Below, piece after piece: positions 4,691 to 5,213 of a stretch of 5,213 nucleotides of DNA (within the stretch, counting starts at the first letter, position 1; every line of letters begins with the position of its first letter). The notes under the pieces were generated by a model, which ran no database searches, had not been told where the DNA came from, and saw nothing but the letters and a program-made list of their open reading frames with translations. The position numbers and the translations under genes are program-made. This DNA comes from Acetobacteraceae bacterium (GTDB lineage: Bacteria; Pseudomonadota; Alphaproteobacteria; Acetobacterales; Acetobacteraceae), in NCBI GenBank assembly GCA_027489135.1, contig JAIYAI010000815.1, forward strand, positions 1-5,213, read 5' to 3'.

Positions 4691-5213
4691 GCACCCCTGC
4701 CCGACTCGCCTGGTTGGCCGGCTGCGCGGCGATGCTGCTCGCCGGTCCCGCCGCGGGGCAGAGCAGCCTCGGCGGCCAGCCCGCCCTCGCCCCGCCCGCC
4801 CCCGTCGCCCCGGCCAGCCCGGCCGCGCCAACGCGCCCGCCCCAGACCAGCCCCGCCCCGCGCCCGGCAGCGCCGGCGGCCAGCACGACGCAGCCCAGCC
4901 AGCCCCGCCCCCCGACCACGCCCCAGGCCGGCCAGACGCGCCCCGCGACGGCGCCATCAGGCCAGGCTCGTCCGCCCGCCGCGGCCCAGGGCACCGCCAC
5001 GCCGCGTCCCACCACCGCCGCGCCCGCGAACCGTGCCCCGGGCACCACAGCCGCGCGGCCCGCCACCGGCACCACCCAGCAGCGCGCCGCTGGCCAGCCG
5101 ACGCAGACCGCCCAGCAGCGCCGCCGCGCTGCCGCAGCAGCAGCGGCCGCCGCCGGGGGGGCCGCAGCGGCGGGCGCCGCCACCGCCGCGCGCCCGCCCA
5201 CCCCCGCCCCACC
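4675..5213 (+). CDS. Secreted Pro/Ala/Thr/Gln-rich low-complexity protein, N-terminal part (3' end outside window)
   Basis: The frame stays open from ATG 4675 to the right edge (179 full codons), so the gene continues outside. Residues 1-27 look like a signal peptide: MPLPVSTPARLAW, a hydrophobic core LAGCAAMLLAG, then PAAG before QSS. The lone Cys in the core is not followed by a normal lipobox pattern, so Sec cleavage near AAG|Q is favoured over a lipoprotein. The rest is low complexity, rich in Pro, Ala, Thr, Gln, Ser and Arg, with no fold in view. It includes an RRR followed by nine consecutive Ala and a Gly/Ala stretch. Such segments often act as extended linkers in cell-envelope proteins, with a folded domain further on. 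The start is uncertain: ATG 4675, TTG 4681 and GTG 4687 are all possible and none has a clear ribosome-binding site. The signal-peptide design on this strand makes it the coding strand; open frames opposite are shadows of the GC-rich repeats. Confidence 0.7.
   Translation, partial: MPLPVSTPARLAWLAGCAAMLLAGPAAGQSSLGGQPALAPPAPVAPASPAAPTRPPQTSPAPRPAAPAASTTQPSQPRPPTTPQAGQTRPATAPSGQARPPAAAQGTATPRPTTAAPANRAPGTTAARPATGTTQQRAAGQPTQTAQQRRRAAAAAAAAAGGAAAAGAATAARPPTPAP

Noticed and set aside
4610..5212. Two long minus-strand frames of about 190-200 codons
   Set aside because: They arise from the repetitive GC-rich Pro/Ala coding region and give Trp/Gly/Arg-rich products. The plus frame has a convincing signal peptide.

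Overview
The window is GC-rich DNA whose genes strongly favour G or C at the third codon position. It looks like chromosomal DNA of an alphaproteobacterium. The orphan Bug/TctC-type binding protein, the thiolase/MaoC pairing and the intergenic repeat that translates as 'SLPPLAGEGAGMG' fit Rhodospirillales/Acetobacteraceae (Roseomonas-like) genomes. That placement is inference from gene style, since no rRNA or other phylogenetic marker is present. No tRNA, rRNA, CRISPR array, insertion sequence or integrase was seen.

Layout, left to right: (1) The C-terminal end of a Calx-beta repeat protein enters from the left edge on + (2-469). Its codon use is visibly more AT-tolerant than the rest. (2) A thiolase of 388 aa is on + (579-1745). 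(3) A roughly 100-bp nested palindromic repeat (1746-1845) lies between convergent genes. (4) A minus-strand two-gene operon is transcribed toward the repeat: a MaoC-like hotdog protein (3308 to 2817), then a Bug/TctC-family periplasmic binding protein (2820 to 1846). They overlap by ATGA. (5) A 76-bp divergent spacer holds a perfect 14-bp palindrome, TCAACCCGGGTTGA. (6) A plus-strand pair follows: a MoeB/ThiF-like E1 adenylyltransferase (3385-4212) and a small DsrE-like protein (4216-4587). They lie in the same frame, separated only by a TGA stop and one codon. (7) An AT-rich inverted repeat with promoter-like hexamers (4584-4635) precedes a secreted Pro/Ala/Thr/Gln-rich protein on + (4675 onward) that runs off the right edge.

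How the genes may work together: thiolase, MaoC-like protein and Bug protein read as an uptake-and-acyl-CoA-metabolism neighbourhood, in which a periplasmic receptor for a carboxylate sits next to CoA-thioester enzymes. The MaoC-like protein lacks the Asp and His expected of a classical enoyl-CoA hydratase, so its reaction is uncertain. The MoeB-like and DsrE-like proteins suggest a sulfur-transfer step (ubiquitin-like carrier activation plus a cysteine sulfur relay), but the carrier protein is not in the window. The most interesting items are the in-frame E1/DsrE pair, the catalytically altered MaoC protein, the operator-like palindrome between divergent operons and the AT-rich promoter/inverted repeat. 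None is clear proof of a new system.
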